Part shown: in pieces, positions 33,235 through 41,102 of the stretch
How the letters are laid out: every line of letters starts with the position of its first letter
Numbering within the stretch: position 1 is the first letter of the stretch
Source: JACDAN01 sp963802375
GTDB taxonomy: Bacteria > Actinomycetota > Thermoleophilia > Gaiellales > Gaiellaceae
Direction: 5' to 3'
Assembly: GCA_963802375.1 (NCBI GenBank)
Contig: CAWDIJ010000001.1
Location: 53,541-117,540, forward strand
DNA length: 64,000 bases
Translations under genes and position numbers: made by a program
The notes under the pieces: model-generated
The model's input: the letters and a program-made list of their open reading frames with translations, nothing else
Database searches by the model: none
Told to the model about the DNA's origin: nothing

Positions 33235-33459
33235 CTTCAAACCCTCCTTGTTCGCAGGTAATACGTCTCGATACCCGCTCCGCCGCAGAAACAACCCGCT
33301 ACACGCACTGGTTCACAAAGTCTTGAAAACCGCGGCTTGGGTTGAGCAGCGCGGTGGTCCTCGGTTAGACGCCTCGGGAAGGAGCCACTCACGACGCGCC
33401 GAACCGAATTGGGCGGCTCTCCGAACGCGCAGCGAATCCCCGAAACGACGGAGGGAACC

Positions 33460-33918
33460 ATGAGAGACCGGTCGCTCGCCCAGATCCTTGCGCTCCTCTT
33501 CGGGATCGCGTTCCTCGGCACCGGCATCCTGGGCTTCATTCCCGGCATCACGCAGGACCTCGGCGATATCAAGTTCGCCGGGAACGACTCGCCCGCAGAG
33601 CTTCTCGGGATCTTCCAGGTGAGCGTCCTGCACAACATCGTCCACCTGCTCTTCGGCGTCGCGGGCATCGCCTTGGCGCGAACCCACGAAGGCTCGCGCG
33701 CGTTCCTGCTCTACGGAGGGATCATCTACCTCGCGCTGACCGTGTACGGGTTCCTGATCGACATGGACAGCGACGGGAACTTCGTGCCGGTGAACACGGC
33801 GGACAACTGGCTCCACCTGGTCCTCGGAGCCGGCCTTCTCGGTGGCTGGTTCATCAGCCGGAGCACCGCCGAGACGACGTCGCGCACCGACCGGCCGGCC
33901 ACGACGCCACCGGCGTAG
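33460..33918 (+). CDS. DUF4383 family membrane protein
   Basis: A 152-residue protein with four membrane helices that matches DUF4383: LAQILALLFGIAFLGTGILGF, then VSVLHNIVHLLFGVAGIALAR, the GGIIYLALTVYGFLID helix and NTADNWLHLVLGAGLLGGW. ATG 33460 follows CGGAGGGAA. These proteins are widespread in actinobacteria, often near stress-response genes; no activity is known. A Thr/Pro-rich tail ends it. Confidence 0.86.
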   Translation: MRDRSLAQILALLFGIAFLGTGILGFIPGITQDLGDIKFAGNDSPAELLGIFQVSVLHNIVHLLFGVAGIALARTHEGSRAFLLYGGIIYLALTVYGFLIDMDSDGNFVPVNTADNWLHLVLGAGLLGGWFISRSTAETTSRTDRPATTPPA

Positions 33919-33966
33919 CCCTTTACGCGTGGATCGGCCGATCCACGCGGTCGTACTCTTGCGCTC

Positions 33967-34365
33967 GTGCAGGCAGATCGCCAGATCCTCGAGCATCTCG
34001 AGCCCCATCTGCGGGAGACGTCGCCGGACGGAGCGGCGGCGACGCTCGCGCTCGTCGCGAGGGACGGCGTGGCGCTCGACGCCGGTGAGCTGGCCGCGGC
34101 GATCCGGCGGGCGCTCCTCGTGCTGGCCTCCGGAGGTGATCTCCATCGGGAGCTCTCGCTCGACGACCGAGCGGTCACGGTGCTCGCCGCCGACCTCGAC
34201 GACCCGGCGCGCAGAGCCGAGCTCGACGCGGCCCTGCACGAGCTCCGCTCCTCAGCCGAGGACCTCCCGGAGGCGGCGACCGCCCTCGACGCTCTGCTCT
34301 CGGACGGCGACCTGGCCTGGCGCGCGCTCGCCGCCGCCCTCCTCGCGGACGAGCTGACCGACTAG
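33967..34365 (+). CDS. hypothetical soluble protein
   Basis: A 132-residue Ala/Leu/Asp-rich protein predicted to be wholly helical after a short N-terminal part (ADRQILEHLEPHLRE, AAAIRRALLVLASGGDLHRE, AALHELRSSAEDLPEAATAL). No membrane segment, Cys or catalytic motif is seen. GTG 33967 is the start. I do not recognise a family, but its base and codon composition matches real genes here. Confidence 0.65.
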   Translation: MQADRQILEHLEPHLRETSPDGAAATLALVARDGVALDAGELAAAIRRALLVLASGGDLHRELSLDDRAVTVLAADLDDPARRAELDAALHELRSSAEDLPEAATALDALLSDGDLAWRALAAALLADELTD

Positions 34366-34509
34366 TACGAGGGCTTGGCGAAACGCCTGCTGAGCCGCAG
34401 GCCGATGGATTGAGCCGTACTGCGGATCTCAGAAGGAGGGATCGCTTGCGCCGTTCGTCGCCCTGTCGATCGTCGCCGTCAGCTTTAAGTTGCGATAGTC
34501 GCTAGAGTC

Positions 34510-34533
34510 GGCGCACGGGAGATCCCGTGCGCC
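34510..34533 (+). promoter_or_regulatory. palindrome enclosing a start codon
   Basis: GGCGCACGGG and CCCGTGCGCC form a perfect 10-bp stem with the 4-base loop AGAT. The GTG start of the next gene (34527) and the only purine-rich ribosome-like stretch (GGGAGA) lie inside it, so a folded RNA would hide both. Confidence 0.5.
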
Positions 34534-35471
34534 GTCTTCTTTTCGTCGTTCTCATAGCCGCCGTTCTTGCACCGTCCGCTTCCGGGTCCCAGCTGATCGA
34601 CCGGAACGCGACGGGCATCCGGCTCAAGGTCTCGCAGGGCGGCAAGGCGATGCTCTCCTATCGCGCCCGGGGCCGGCACTGGGACGTGCTCGCTTGGGGC
34701 GCGATCAACGCACTCCACCCCGGCAAGGTCCGCAAGCAGGTGCAGTTCAGGCTCGACCGCGCGGGCGGCTGGGGCGCCTTCGGCAAGAAGCTCCGGTTCA
34801 GGAACGCCTGCCTTCCGTACGACGGCCCCACGCTCGTCCACGTCGTCACCGCCTGCAAGGCGCCGGACGGCTCCTACTGGGCCGTGCAGAAGTGGCGTCG
34901 CAAACAGCCGAACCTTGGCTTCTCGCCCTGGCGGGGCGATCAGCGCGTGTGGGCGCTCCACCTCTCGCACTGGAAGGGGCCGATGGCCGTCCTGGAGGGA
35001 TACGCCGACTGGTCGTGGAACGGCCGGTTCCACCATGTCTTTGGCCGGCTGACCTACCTGGGGCGGCCCGTCCACGGCTACAGGACGACCAGGCACGGCG
35101 CCCGGCTCGACAAGTACGGCCGCGTGGTGTACCTCGACACGTTCGACTCCGAGTACGGGGCCGGGTGGCGACGCGAGAACTCGTTCGTAACGCACAAGGG
35201 GACCGGCGCCTTCTGCTACACGTTCCGCGCCCGCAACCCGCTCAAAGGCGGCTATGCACACCCGCCGGGCTACCGGGCCGGGCTCCGCGGCCCGGGCAAC
35301 GGCGAGGCATACCGGATGATCGTCGAGGGCCCGGGCGTGACACCGGACGTCAAGTGGGAGGGCAAGGGGCTCCCGAGGTTCGACCTGCGCGACGAGGCCC
35401 ACGTGGCTCACGAGCGGGAGATGAACGCCAGGCTCGATCAGCTCGGCGACCGGCTCTGCCGCAAGCATTGA
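34527..35471 (+). CDS. secreted protein, unknown function
   Basis: A 314-residue exported protein: signal peptide VRRLLFVVLIAAVLAPSASG, then a Trp/Tyr/Arg-rich mature part (YWAVQKWRRKQPNLGFSPW, DWSWNGRFHHVFGRLTYLG). Several Cys pairs (NACLPYDG, TACKAPDG, GAFCYTF, DRLCRKH) suggest disulfides. Basic and aromatic richness suggests a beta-rich binding protein. I do not recognise the family. The flavin reductase gene overlaps its stop by 4 bases, so the transcript continues. Confidence 0.75.
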   Translation: MRRLLFVVLIAAVLAPSASGSQLIDRNATGIRLKVSQGGKAMLSYRARGRHWDVLAWGAINALHPGKVRKQVQFRLDRAGGWGAFGKKLRFRNACLPYDGPTLVHVVTACKAPDGSYWAVQKWRRKQPNLGFSPWRGDQRVWALHLSHWKGPMAVLEGYADWSWNGRFHHVFGRLTYLGRPVHGYRTTRHGARLDKYGRVVYLDTFDSEYGAGWRRENSFVTHKGTGAFCYTFRARNPLKGGYAHPPGYRAGLRGPGNGEAYRMIVEGPGVTPDVKWEGKGLPRFDLRDEAHVAHEREMNARLDQLGDRLCRKH

Positions 35472-35932
35472 GCGACGACCTGCGGGGGGTCATGAGGCGA
35501 TTCCCCGCGGGAGTCGCCGTCATCACCGTCGACCTCGACGGCGAGCGCCTCGGCTTGACGCTCGGAACGCTCGTCGCGCTCTCCCTCGATCCGCCGCTCG
35601 TCGGCTTCGCCGTCAAGCAGGAGGCGGCGCTCCACGAGCTGCTGCGCCGCACAGGTGACTTCGGCGTCAGCCTGCTCGGCGCCGGGCAGGAGGGGATCGC
35701 CCAGCACTTCGCCCGCGGCGTGCCGCCGATCGGCATCTGGGAGGGCATCGACATCCTCGACGAGGCCGGCGCCCCGCTGCTGGCGGGCGCGGTGGGCTGG
35801 CTGCGCGGCCACGTGCTCGCCGAGCATCCGGCCGGGACGCACACGTTTTTCGTCGGCGAGATCGACACCGCCGCTCCCGGCGTTTCCACCCGTCCGCTCG
35901 CCTACTTCGGACAGGCCTACCACGACCTGTGA
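35468..35932 (+). CDS. flavin reductase-like (FMN-binding split barrel) protein
   Basis: A 154-residue flavin_reduct-domain protein: VMRRFPAGVAVITVDLDGERLGLT, SLDPPLVGFAV, FGVSLLGAGQEGIAQHFA and the final TRPLAYFGQAYHDL. Such proteins reduce FMN or FAD with NAD(P)H for a partner monooxygenase. TTG 35468 overlaps the previous stop (TTGA) and the HAD gene overlaps its own stop (GTGA), so three genes are coupled. No partner oxygenase is adjacent. Confidence 0.87.
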   Translation: MSDDLRGVMRRFPAGVAVITVDLDGERLGLTLGTLVALSLDPPLVGFAVKQEAALHELLRRTGDFGVSLLGAGQEGIAQHFARGVPPIGIWEGIDILDEAGAPLLAGAVGWLRGHVLAEHPAGTHTFFVGEIDTAAPGVSTRPLAYFGQAYHDL

Positions 35933-36591
35933 TCGACGCCGTCGTCTTCGACCTCGACGGCCTGCTGCTCGACACCGAGCAGGTCTGGGACGAGGTGCGC
36001 GAGGCCCTCGTCCGCGAGCGAGGCGGCCGCTGGCACAACCGTGCGCAAGCGGACATGATGGGCATGAGCTCGACCGAATGGTCGCGCTACCTCCACGAGG
36101 AGCTGGGGCTGGCGGAGCCGCCGGAGGAGCTCAACCGGATCGTCGTCGAGCGGATGGAGGAGCGGTACCGCCGGCAGCTCCCGCTGGTCGGCGGCGCCGT
36201 CGAGGCGGTGCGGCGCCTCGCTGAGAGGTGGCCGCTCGGGCTTGCGTCGTCGTCCAATCGGCCGCTGATCGACCTCGCGCTGGACGAGATGGGCGTGGCC
36301 GAGCTCTTCCGGGCGACGGTGTCGTCGGAGGAGGTCGACCGCGGGAAGCCGGCGCCCGACGTCTACCTGGAGGCAGCGCGCCGGCTCGACGTTTCGCCCC
36401 AGAGCGCCGTCGCGGTGGAGGACTCGGCGAGTGGGATCCGCTCGGCGAAAGCGGCCGGGATGGGCGTGATCGCGGTTCCGAACGCGCACTTCCCGCCGCC
36501 GGAGGAGGTGCTGGAGCTCGCCGACCTGCGGCTGGAGTCGCTGGCCGCGCTTACGCCGGACGCCGTCGAATCAGCGTCATCCCGTCCCTGA
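35929..36591 (+). CDS. HAD-superfamily phosphatase
   Basis: A 220-residue beta-phosphoglucomutase/phosphatase-like HAD hydrolase. Motif I is VVFDLDGLLLDTE (Asp8 nucleophile, Asp10 acid), motif II LASSSNR, motif III Lys in VDRGKPAPDVYL and motif IV AVEDSASGIRSAKAAGM. GTG 35929 overlaps the reductase gene. Its last 41 bases overlap the 3' end of the convergent methyltransferase gene. The substrate is probably a small sugar phosphate. Confidence 0.91.
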   Translation: MIDAVVFDLDGLLLDTEQVWDEVREALVRERGGRWHNRAQADMMGMSSTEWSRYLHEELGLAEPPEELNRIVVERMEERYRRQLPLVGGAVEAVRRLAERWPLGLASSSNRPLIDLALDEMGVAELFRATVSSEEVDRGKPAPDVYLEAARRLDVSPQSAVAVEDSASGIRSAKAAGMGVIAVPNAHFPPPEEVLELADLRLESLAALTPDAVESASSRP

Positions 36592-37195
36592 CGGTCAGCA
36601 TCAGCTGCTCGACGCCATCGTCGGCCGCGACGTGGTCGTTGAAGGCCTTGATCGCCTGCGTGCTCTCCTCGCCGTCGTCCTCCACCACCCGGCCCGACCA
36701 GAGGACGTTGTCGGCGACGATGAAGCCGTCGTCGGCGAGCTCCGGGAGCACTGCCTCGTAGTAGTTCACGTAGTTCGGCTTGTCGGCATCGATGAAGACG
36801 AGATCCCACGGGCCGTCCAGCTCCGCGAGCGTGTCGAGCGCAGGCCCGACGCGGTAGTCGATCCGGTCCGCGACGCCCGCCTCCTCGGCGTAGCGACGGG
36901 CCACCGCGGTCGTCTCCTCGTTCACGTCGAGGCTCGTGATCCGCCCGCCCTCGGGCAGCGCGAGCGCCATCGAAATCGACGAGTAGCCCGTGAAGGTGCC
37001 GATCTCCAGCACGTTCCGGGACTTGGAGAGCCGAACGAGCCAGCCGAGGAGCTGGCCCTCGAGCGGCCCGACCATCATCTGCGGGATCTCGGAGATCGCG
37101 CGCGTCTCCTCTTCCAGCCGACGGAAGAAGTCCGGGTCCGGCGTGGAGTGCTCGGCGGCGTAGCGCTCGACCCCCTCGTTGACGATGTAGCTCAT
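36551..37195 (-). CDS. class I SAM O-methyltransferase (caffeoyl-CoA type)
   Basis: A 214-residue O-methyltransferase_3 protein: SAM motif NVLEIGTFTGYSSISMALAL, ALDTLAELDGPWDLVFIDADKPNY (metal-ligand Asp), IVADNVLWSGRVV. The family is cation-dependent and methylates catechol-like hydroxyls. It overlaps fabF by 4 bases upstream, so they share a transcript. The true acceptor is unknown. Confidence 0.9.
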   Translation of the reverse strand: MSYIVNEGVERYAAEHSTPDPDFFRRLEEETRAISEIPQMMVGPLEGQLLGWLVRLSKSRNVLEIGTFTGYSSISMALALPEGGRITSLDVNEETTAVARRYAEEAGVADRIDYRVGPALDTLAELDGPWDLVFIDADKPNYVNYYEAVLPELADDGFIVADNVLWSGRVVEDDGEESTQAIKAFNDHVAADDGVEQLMLTVRDGMTLIRRRPA

Positions 37196-38424
37196 TCCAC
37201 TCTCCCGAGGAGAACGCAGGCGTTGTGGCCGCCGAGGCCCATCGCATTCGACAGCGCCACCTCGACGTCTGCGTCACGCGCCTCGTTCGGGACGTAGTCG
37301 AGATCGCAGACGGGATCGGGGTGCTCGTAGTTGATCGTCGGCGGCAGCTTGCCGTGATGGACAGCGAGCGCCGCCATCTGGGCCTCGATCGCGCCGGCCG
37401 CGCCGAAGCAGTGGCCCATCATCGACTTGGTCGACGAGACCGCGAGCTCGTAGGCATGGTCGCCGAAGACGTCTTTGATGGCTTTGGTCTCGGCGGCGTC
37501 GCCGAGCGGGGTCGAGGTTCCGTGGGCGTTGATGTACCCGACCTGCTCGGGCTCGACGCCGGCGCGCTCGATCGCCGAGCGCATCATCTCGGCGACCCCG
37601 ATCGCCTCCGGCTCGGGCGCGGCGAGGTGGTAGCCGTCGTTCGAGGTGCCGTAGGCGAGCACCTCCGCGTAGATCGTCGCTCCCCGCGCCTTCGCCGCTT
37701 CCAGCTCCTCGAGCAGGAGCGCCCCGGCACCCTCGCCGATCACGAAGCCGGCCCGCGTCGCGTCGAACGGGCGTGACGCGCGCGGCGGGTGCTCCTCCTC
37801 GGCGGCGAGCCCGCGCATCGCGCAGAAGCCGGCGAGGATCAGCGGGTGCATGCAGGCCTCGGTGCCGCCGGCGAGCATCGCGTCGGCGTCGCCTCGCCGG
37901 ATGATCTCGGCGCCCTCGCCTACAGCGTGCGAGCCGGTCGCACAGGCGGAGACCGGCGCGTAGTTCGGGCCCTTGAGCCCGAGCGAGATCGCGAGCTGTC
38001 CGCTCGCCGAGTCGACGAGCACGCTGGGCAGGAAGTGCGGGGAGACGCGCGTCGGCCCGCGCTCCTGCAGGATTTCGTGCTGCTCCATGATCCCGTGGAA
38101 GCCGCCAATCGCAGAGCCGAACGCGATCCCGACACGGGCCGGCTCGTACTGCGAGTCGAGACCGGCGTCGTCCAGTGCCTGCCGTCCCGCCTCGACCGCG
38201 AGCAGGACGTTGCGGTCGAGCCGGCGCGCCTCCTTCGGCGAGACGAGGTCGGGCGGCTCGAAGCCCTTCACCTCGGCAGCGACGCGGACCGGGAACTCGC
38301 TGGCGTCGAACGACCGGATGAAGTCGATGCCGCTCTCGCCGGCGAGCGCGGCGTTCCACGTGGACGGGGTGTCGAGCCCGAGTGGGCTGACGGTTCCCAT
38401 CCCGGTGATCACGACCCGACGCAC
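37192..38424 (-). CDS. fabF: beta-ketoacyl-ACP synthase II
   Basis: A 410-residue condensing enzyme elongating fatty acyl-ACP. The Cys-His-His triad is Cys161 in VSACATGSHA, His in NAHGTSTPLGD and His in SMMGHCFGAAG. The length and the N-terminal MRRVVITGMGTVSPLG are typical of FabF. GTG 38424. A TetR regulator gene follows on the same strand, 21 bases upstream of this start, and may control it. No acpP or other fab genes are adjacent. Confidence 0.94.
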   Translation of the reverse strand: MRRVVITGMGTVSPLGLDTPSTWNAALAGESGIDFIRSFDASEFPVRVAAEVKGFEPPDLVSPKEARRLDRNVLLAVEAGRQALDDAGLDSQYEPARVGIAFGSAIGGFHGIMEQHEILQERGPTRVSPHFLPSVLVDSASGQLAISLGLKGPNYAPVSACATGSHAVGEGAEIIRRGDADAMLAGGTEACMHPLILAGFCAMRGLAAEEEHPPRASRPFDATRAGFVIGEGAGALLLEELEAAKARGATIYAEVLAYGTSNDGYHLAAPEPEAIGVAEMMRSAIERAGVEPEQVGYINAHGTSTPLGDAAETKAIKDVFGDHAYELAVSSTKSMMGHCFGAAGAIEAQMAALAVHHGKLPPTINYEHPDPVCDLDYVPNEARDADVEVALSNAMGLGGHNACVLLGRVE

Positions 38425-38445
38425 GCGGGTCAGCTTAGTGCTGCG

Positions 38446-39063
38446 TTACGCGTGCGGGGAACGGCGGTCGGGCTCGATCCCCTGCCAGATCGTCGCGAGC
38501 AGCTCCTCGGCGTAGTTCCCCGGTAGCTCAGGGAGCCCGAACGGGAAGGTCGCGCGCAGGAAGGGCGGCCCCACCAGGAGATCGGCGATCGTCTCCGCGT
38601 CGACGCCGGCCCGTAGCTGACCGCGGTCGACGGCCGTCCGCAGGAGATCGACGATCTCCTGCCGCCGGGGCCGGACGACTCGGTCGGCCCAGGCCTCCGC
38701 GAACTCCGGGTTCGAGTGGAGCTCTCCCAGCAGCCCCGGAAGGATCCGCCCGAGAAGGGGGTCGGCGAAGATTCGGATGAACTCGCGGACATGCTGGACG
38801 AGGAGGTCGTGGACGTCGTCACCCTCGACCTCGGCTTCGGCAGTCAACTCGCCGAGCGCATCCGCGATCAGCTCCTCCTTGGACGACCAGCGCCGGTAGA
38901 TCGTGTTCTTTCCGACCCCGGCCCGGGCTGCGATCGCCTCCATCGTCGCGGACTGGAAGCCGCGCTCCGCGAGGAGCTCGAGTGTCGCGCTCATGATCTC
39001 GTCGCGCGCACCGACTCGCCGGGGTCGTCCGCGCTGCCGCGTGGCCTGGACGCTGGTTTGCAT
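38446..39063 (-). CDS. TetR/AcrR family transcriptional regulator
   Basis: A 205-residue repressor. The N-terminal DNA-binding domain is classical: GARDEIMSATLELLAERGFQSATMEAIAARAGVGKNTIYRRWSSKEELIADAL (helix-turn-helix residues ~40-60). The ligand domain is followed by LLATIWQGIEPDRR. ATG 39063. It lies upstream of fabF on the same strand and divergent from the Usp gene; the 77-base divergent gap holds the direct repeat CGGTA-N5-CGGTA (39066-39080), a possible operator. Confidence 0.9.
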   Translation of the reverse strand: MQTSVQATRQRGRPRRVGARDEIMSATLELLAERGFQSATMEAIAARAGVGKNTIYRRWSSKEELIADALGELTAEAEVEGDDVHDLLVQHVREFIRIFADPLLGRILPGLLGELHSNPEFAEAWADRVVRPRRQEIVDLLRTAVDRGQLRAGVDAETIADLLVGPPFLRATFPFGLPELPGNYAEELLATIWQGIEPDRRSPHA

Positions 39064-39140
39064 TTCGGTACTGAACGGTAGCGGAAGGCCTCCTTTTCGG
39101 ATATGCTGGGTCTCGAAAAAGACGGCGCTGAGGAGGAAGG

Positions 39141-39605
39141 ATGTTCCGCAGCATTCTCGTGGCGGTCGACGGGTCACCCGCGGCGACGTGCGCTCTGAAG
39201 GAAGCCGTCGACATCGCCCGCAGCGAAGGCGCCCGCCTGACGCTGATCAGCGTCGCGAAGATCCCGCGCTGTCCCATGGGCGTCGGGCCGTTCGCGGCGC
39301 CGCTCTGGACCGAGGCCGATCTCGAGTACTCCGCCCGGGAAGTGCTCGAAGAGGCCGAGAAGCTCATCCCGGAGGACGTGCCCTACTGCTCGGTCGTCGG
39401 AGGAGGCCCCGCGCCCACGGCGATCCTGAACCGCGTCAACGCCGCGTGCCACGACCTCGTGGTCATGGGCTCCCGCGGGCTCGGGCCGGCGGGGGCGTTC
39501 CTGCTCGGAAGCGTCAGTCGAGCCGTGGTCGCCCAGAGCCCCGTGCCGGTCCTGGTCACGCGGGCAGAGGAGGCCGAGCGGCTGGAGCCTGCGTTCGCCA
39601 CCTGA
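39141..39605 (+). CDS. universal stress protein (UspA family)
   Basis: A 154-residue Usp-domain protein. ATP-binding type: FRSILVAVDGSPAATCAL at the start and G-x2-G-x9-G-S as GSRGLGPAGAFLLGSVS. A central Cys/Pro loop (IPRCPMGVGP) is less usual. ATG 39141 follows GAGGAGGAAGG. A 38-residue membrane protein gene starts inside its stop codon. Role in stress survival; ligand binding inferred from motif. Confidence 0.92.
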   Translation: MFRSILVAVDGSPAATCALKEAVDIARSEGARLTLISVAKIPRCPMGVGPFAAPLWTEADLEYSAREVLEEAEKLIPEDVPYCSVVGGGPAPTAILNRVNAACHDLVVMGSRGLGPAGAFLLGSVSRAVVAQSPVPVLVTRAEEAERLEPAFAT

Positions 39606-39721
39606 TGGACGCGGAGCCGCCCCCTGGGAACGATCTCACCGCGTTCCTCTGGGTTATGGCGATCCTGATCGCAACGATGGAGCTCGTCTGGGTGTTCTTC
39701 ACCAATGCCCTCTCCCCCTGA
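39605..39721 (+). CDS. 38-residue single-pass membrane protein
   Basis: A small frame whose ATG (39605) overlaps the Usp stop codon by one base (TGATG). The product has a polar Pro/Asp-rich N-terminus and one membrane helix (AFLWVMAILIATMELVWVFF). The tight coupling suggests it is translated with the Usp and perhaps tethers or partners it. No family recognised. Confidence 0.6.
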   Translation: MDAEPPPGNDLTAFLWVMAILIATMELVWVFFTNALSP

Positions 39722-39765
39722 GGGTTCCGGGTCTGCTCGAGCCGTCTTCTCTAGCCTTCCGGTCA

Positions 39766-40779
39766 GTGCCAGGCCCGAACGTCCCCTTTCCGCCGATGGA
39801 AGCCGAGCTCGTCTCCGAGCTTCCCGAAGGCGACGGCTGGCAGTACGAGCCCAAGTGGGACGGGTTCCGCGGGATCTTCGAGAACGACGGCGGCGAGCTC
39901 GCCCTCTGGTCGCGGAAGGAGCGGCCGCTGCTGCGCTACTTCCCCGAGCTACGCGAGCTGGGCGAGAAGCTCCCTCCCCACTCGGCGCTCGACGGCGAGA
40001 TCGTGATCGCCCGGGACGGAGTCCTCGACTTCGACTCCATGCAGATGCGGCTCCACCCGGCGGAGAGCCGCGTCAACAGGTTGGCCGCCGAGATCCCGGC
40101 CGAGTTCATCGCCTTCGACGTCCTGCTCTGGAAGGGCAAGGCGCTGCACGAGCTCCCGCTGAAGAAACGGCGTGCACAGCTCGAGAAGCTCGCGAAGGGC
40201 TTCCGGCTCTCGCCGTGCACCGTCGACCCGGAGGCTGCGAGCGAGTGGCTGGACACCTTCGAGGCGGCTGGTTTGGACGGTGTGATCGCGAAGCGGCTCG
40301 ACCAGCCCTACCGGGCGGGCTCACGGGAGGCCGTGACGAAGGTGAAGCCGTACAAGACGGCCGACGCGGTCATCGTCGGCCTGCGCTGGAAGAACAAGCC
40401 GGAGAGGATCGCCACGCTCCTCCTCGGCCTTTATCGCGACGACGGCGGCCTCGACTACGTCGGCTCGGCCGCGGTCGCGGCGTCGAAGCACGACCGGATC
40501 GCCGAGCTGGTCCTCCCACTGATCGACGAGAAGTCGGAGCGACGGTTCTCGGAGCCGAACCGCTGGGGCACCGGCGACCTCGAGGAGCAGGCCGTGAAGC
40601 CGAAGCTCGTGGCGGAGGTGCGGTACGACAAGGTCCAGGGCAATCGCTTCCGCCACGGCACGCGCTTTCTCCGCTTCCGCGACGACAAGGCGCCAAAGGA
40701 CTGCACCTGGCGCGAGCTGCGCCCGCCGCGCAACCCGAACGATCCGACGTTCGAGTCGCTCCTCAGCTTCGCCGGTTGA
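39766..40779 (+). CDS. ATP-dependent DNA ligase (LigC type)
   Basis: A 337-residue DNA ligase with adenylation and OB-fold domains. The adenylated Lys30 lies in YEPKWDGFRG (KxDG), with DGEIVI, FIAFDVL, GVIAKRLD and the late motif TKVKPYKTADAVIVG. Length fits LigC-like ligases that assist LigD in end joining or excision repair. GTG 39766 is used; ATG 39796 is an alternative. The LigD-type polymerase gene converges on it from 42.1 kb. No Ku gene is in the window. Confidence 0.92.
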   Translation: MPGPNVPFPPMEAELVSELPEGDGWQYEPKWDGFRGIFENDGGELALWSRKERPLLRYFPELRELGEKLPPHSALDGEIVIARDGVLDFDSMQMRLHPAESRVNRLAAEIPAEFIAFDVLLWKGKALHELPLKKRRAQLEKLAKGFRLSPCTVDPEAASEWLDTFEAAGLDGVIAKRLDQPYRAGSREAVTKVKPYKTADAVIVGLRWKNKPERIATLLLGLYRDDGGLDYVGSAAVAASKHDRIAELVLPLIDEKSERRFSEPNRWGTGDLEEQAVKPKLVAEVRYDKVQGNRFRHGTRFLRFRDDKAPKDCTWRELRPPRNPNDPTFESLLSFAG

Positions 40780-40795
40780 CGACCGCCGCCGCGTT

Positions 40796-40873
40796 TCATG
40801 ACCGCCACCGCAGAACGCCGAGCGAGGCGACGTATGCAACCCCGGTCAGGGCCCTATGAATCGCTGTTGTCAT
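40796..40873 (-). CDS. possible 25-residue peptide coupled to the XRE gene
   Basis: A short minus-strand frame from ATG 40873 overlapping the end of the XRE regulator by 20 bases. GAGGGGG lies 7 bases before the ATG. The product has a moderately hydrophobic middle (ALTGVAYVASLGVL). In many XRE loci a small membrane protein follows the regulator; here it would be very short. Could be chance. Confidence 0.35.
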   Translation of the reverse strand: MTTAIHRALTGVAYVASLGVLRWRS

Positions 40874-41054
40874 GGAAGACCCCCTCGACAGCGGTGGAAA
40901 AGAATCGTGCGAGTGCGAGGGCGAGCGGCAGCGACGGCGTGTAGCGCTCGGTCTCGATGGCGTTGATCGTCTGGCGCGAGACGTCCATCGCCTGCGCCAG
41001 CTCCGCCTGCGAGAGCCCGCGCGCCTTCCGAAGCTCCCTGACCTCGTTTCGCAC
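40854..41054 (-). CDS. XRE (Cro/CI) family repressor
   Basis: A 66-residue stand-alone helix-turn-helix protein: NEVRELRKARGLSQAELAQAMDVSRQTINAIETERYTPSLPLALALARFF. It matches the YozG/Cro-like small regulators. GTG 41054 is the start. The promoter and a long inverted repeat lie immediately upstream, with the start codon at the predicted transcription start, so the mRNA appears leaderless and auto-repressed. It may also influence the neighbouring LigD polymerase gene. Confidence 0.9.
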   Translation of the reverse strand: MRNEVRELRKARGLSQAELAQAMDVSRQTINAIETERYTPSLPLALALARFFSTAVEGVFHDNSDS

Positions 41055-41056
41055 GA

Positions 41057-41101
41057 TGTAAAGTTAGCTTGACACTTCCTCCGTGTCAAGTCAGCTTTAC
41101 A
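41057..41101 (-). promoter_or_regulatory. promoter with overlapping operator of the XRE gene
   Basis: An inverted repeat with 19-bp arms, 16 of 19 positions matching (TGTAAAG..CTTGACAC / GTGTCAAG..CTTTACA). On the minus strand it contains TTGACA, a 17-base spacer and TAACTT. The start codon follows about 6 bases after the -10 box. Confidence 0.7.
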
Positions 41102-41102
41102 T

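Noticed and set aside
40796..41101. Toxin-antitoxin module around the XRE gene
   Set aside because: No toxin-like gene is adjacent; the regulator resembles stand-alone Cro-like repressors and the downstream peptide is too short to judge.
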